Of a stretch of 6,215 bases of DNA, positions 6,099-6,215 are shown in pieces (position 1 is the stretch's first letter; the number at the start of each line of letters is the position of its first letter). A program made the translations under genes and the position numbers. Source of the DNA: an uncultured Sphingomonas sp. (GTDB lineage: Bacteria; Pseudomonadota; Alphaproteobacteria; Sphingomonadales; Sphingomonadaceae); the NCBI GenBank assembly GCA_902806295.1, contig CADCWB010000102.1, forward strand, positions 1 through 6,215. Reading direction: 5' to 3'. Under the pieces are notes generated by a model. That model was not told the DNA's origin. It saw nothing but the letters and a program-made list of their open reading frames with translations, and did not search any database.

Positions 6099-6215
6099 AT
6101 GGCCCGGCTACGCCATTTTGCAGTTTGCGTCCGAGATCTCGAAGCTTCTGCGGACTTCTACGCAGGCGTCTTCGACTTGAATCGCGTAGGACGCGAGGAC
6201 CTGCCCATCGGATCC
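6099..6215 (+). CDS. VOC (glyoxalase/extradiol dioxygenase fold) family protein, 3' partial
   Basis: Only the first 39 codons are in the window, and the frame is open to the last base. The sequence begins MARLRHFAVCVRDLEAS and continues ADFYAGVFDL, the classic first beta-strand and helix of a vicinal oxygen chelate module: a beta-strand with His6 at the usual first metal-ligand position, then D-L-E-x-S-x-x-F-Y. Members include glyoxalase I, extradiol ring-cleavage dioxygenases, epimerases and resistance proteins, all commonly metal-dependent; the class cannot be told from this fragment. It lies 20 nt after the hydrolase with its own strong AAGGAG, so it is probably in the same transcript. Beside an aromatic-type importer, a ring-cleavage or related enzyme would fit, but this is speculation. 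Confidence 0.8.
   Translation, partial: MARLRHFAVCVRDLEASADFYAGVFDLNRVGREDLPIGS

Noticed and set aside
6210..6215. The window ends exactly at a BamHI site (GGATCC), hinting at a clone boundary
   Set aside because: The same hexamer occurs at 5625-5630, the VOC frame continues normally into it, and one or two sites in 6 kb are expected by chance. It may still be a cloning end, but nothing else supports this.

Overview
The window is a GC-rich, densely packed, entirely plus-strand gene cluster of the kind found in Proteobacteria. Codon usage and compactness suit an alpha- or betaproteobacterium with a large catabolic repertoire (Bradyrhizobium-, Rhodopseudomonas- or Burkholderiales-like). The sequence alone does not fix the genus.

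Positions 1-4637 encode a complete ABC importer of the hydrophobic/branched-chain amino acid (HAAT, Liv-type) family. In order these are: a periplasmic substrate-binding protein cut off at the left edge; an unusually long LivH-type permease; a single polypeptide joining a LivM-type permease to a LivG-type ATPase; and a LivF-type ATPase. The binding protein resembles, from memory, the RPA1789/CouP group that takes up lignin-derived aromatic acids rather than amino acids, so the 'Liv' names describe architecture and not substrate.

Positions 4634-6215 hold a MarR-type regulator, an alpha/beta hydrolase related to arylformamidase (kynurenine formamidase, AFMID/KynB-like), and the start of a VOC (glyoxalase/extradiol dioxygenase fold) protein cut off by the right edge.

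The layout is operonic throughout. There are three ATGA stop/start overlaps (livH/livMG, livF/marR, marR/hydrolase), a 26-nt overlap (livMG/livF), and gaps of only 23 and 20 nt elsewhere. No internal promoter, terminator, RNA gene, mobile element or CRISPR array is visible, and no stretch over 300 bases lacks a gene. The simplest reading is one transcriptional unit that imports a small, probably aromatic, carboxylate or amide, senses it or a product through the MarR protein, and processes it with the hydrolase and VOC protein. The substrate is an inference. I see no wholly new type of system; the more unusual points are the permease-ATPase fusion, the regulator translationally coupled between transporter and enzyme, and an inverted repeat early in the hydrolase gene.
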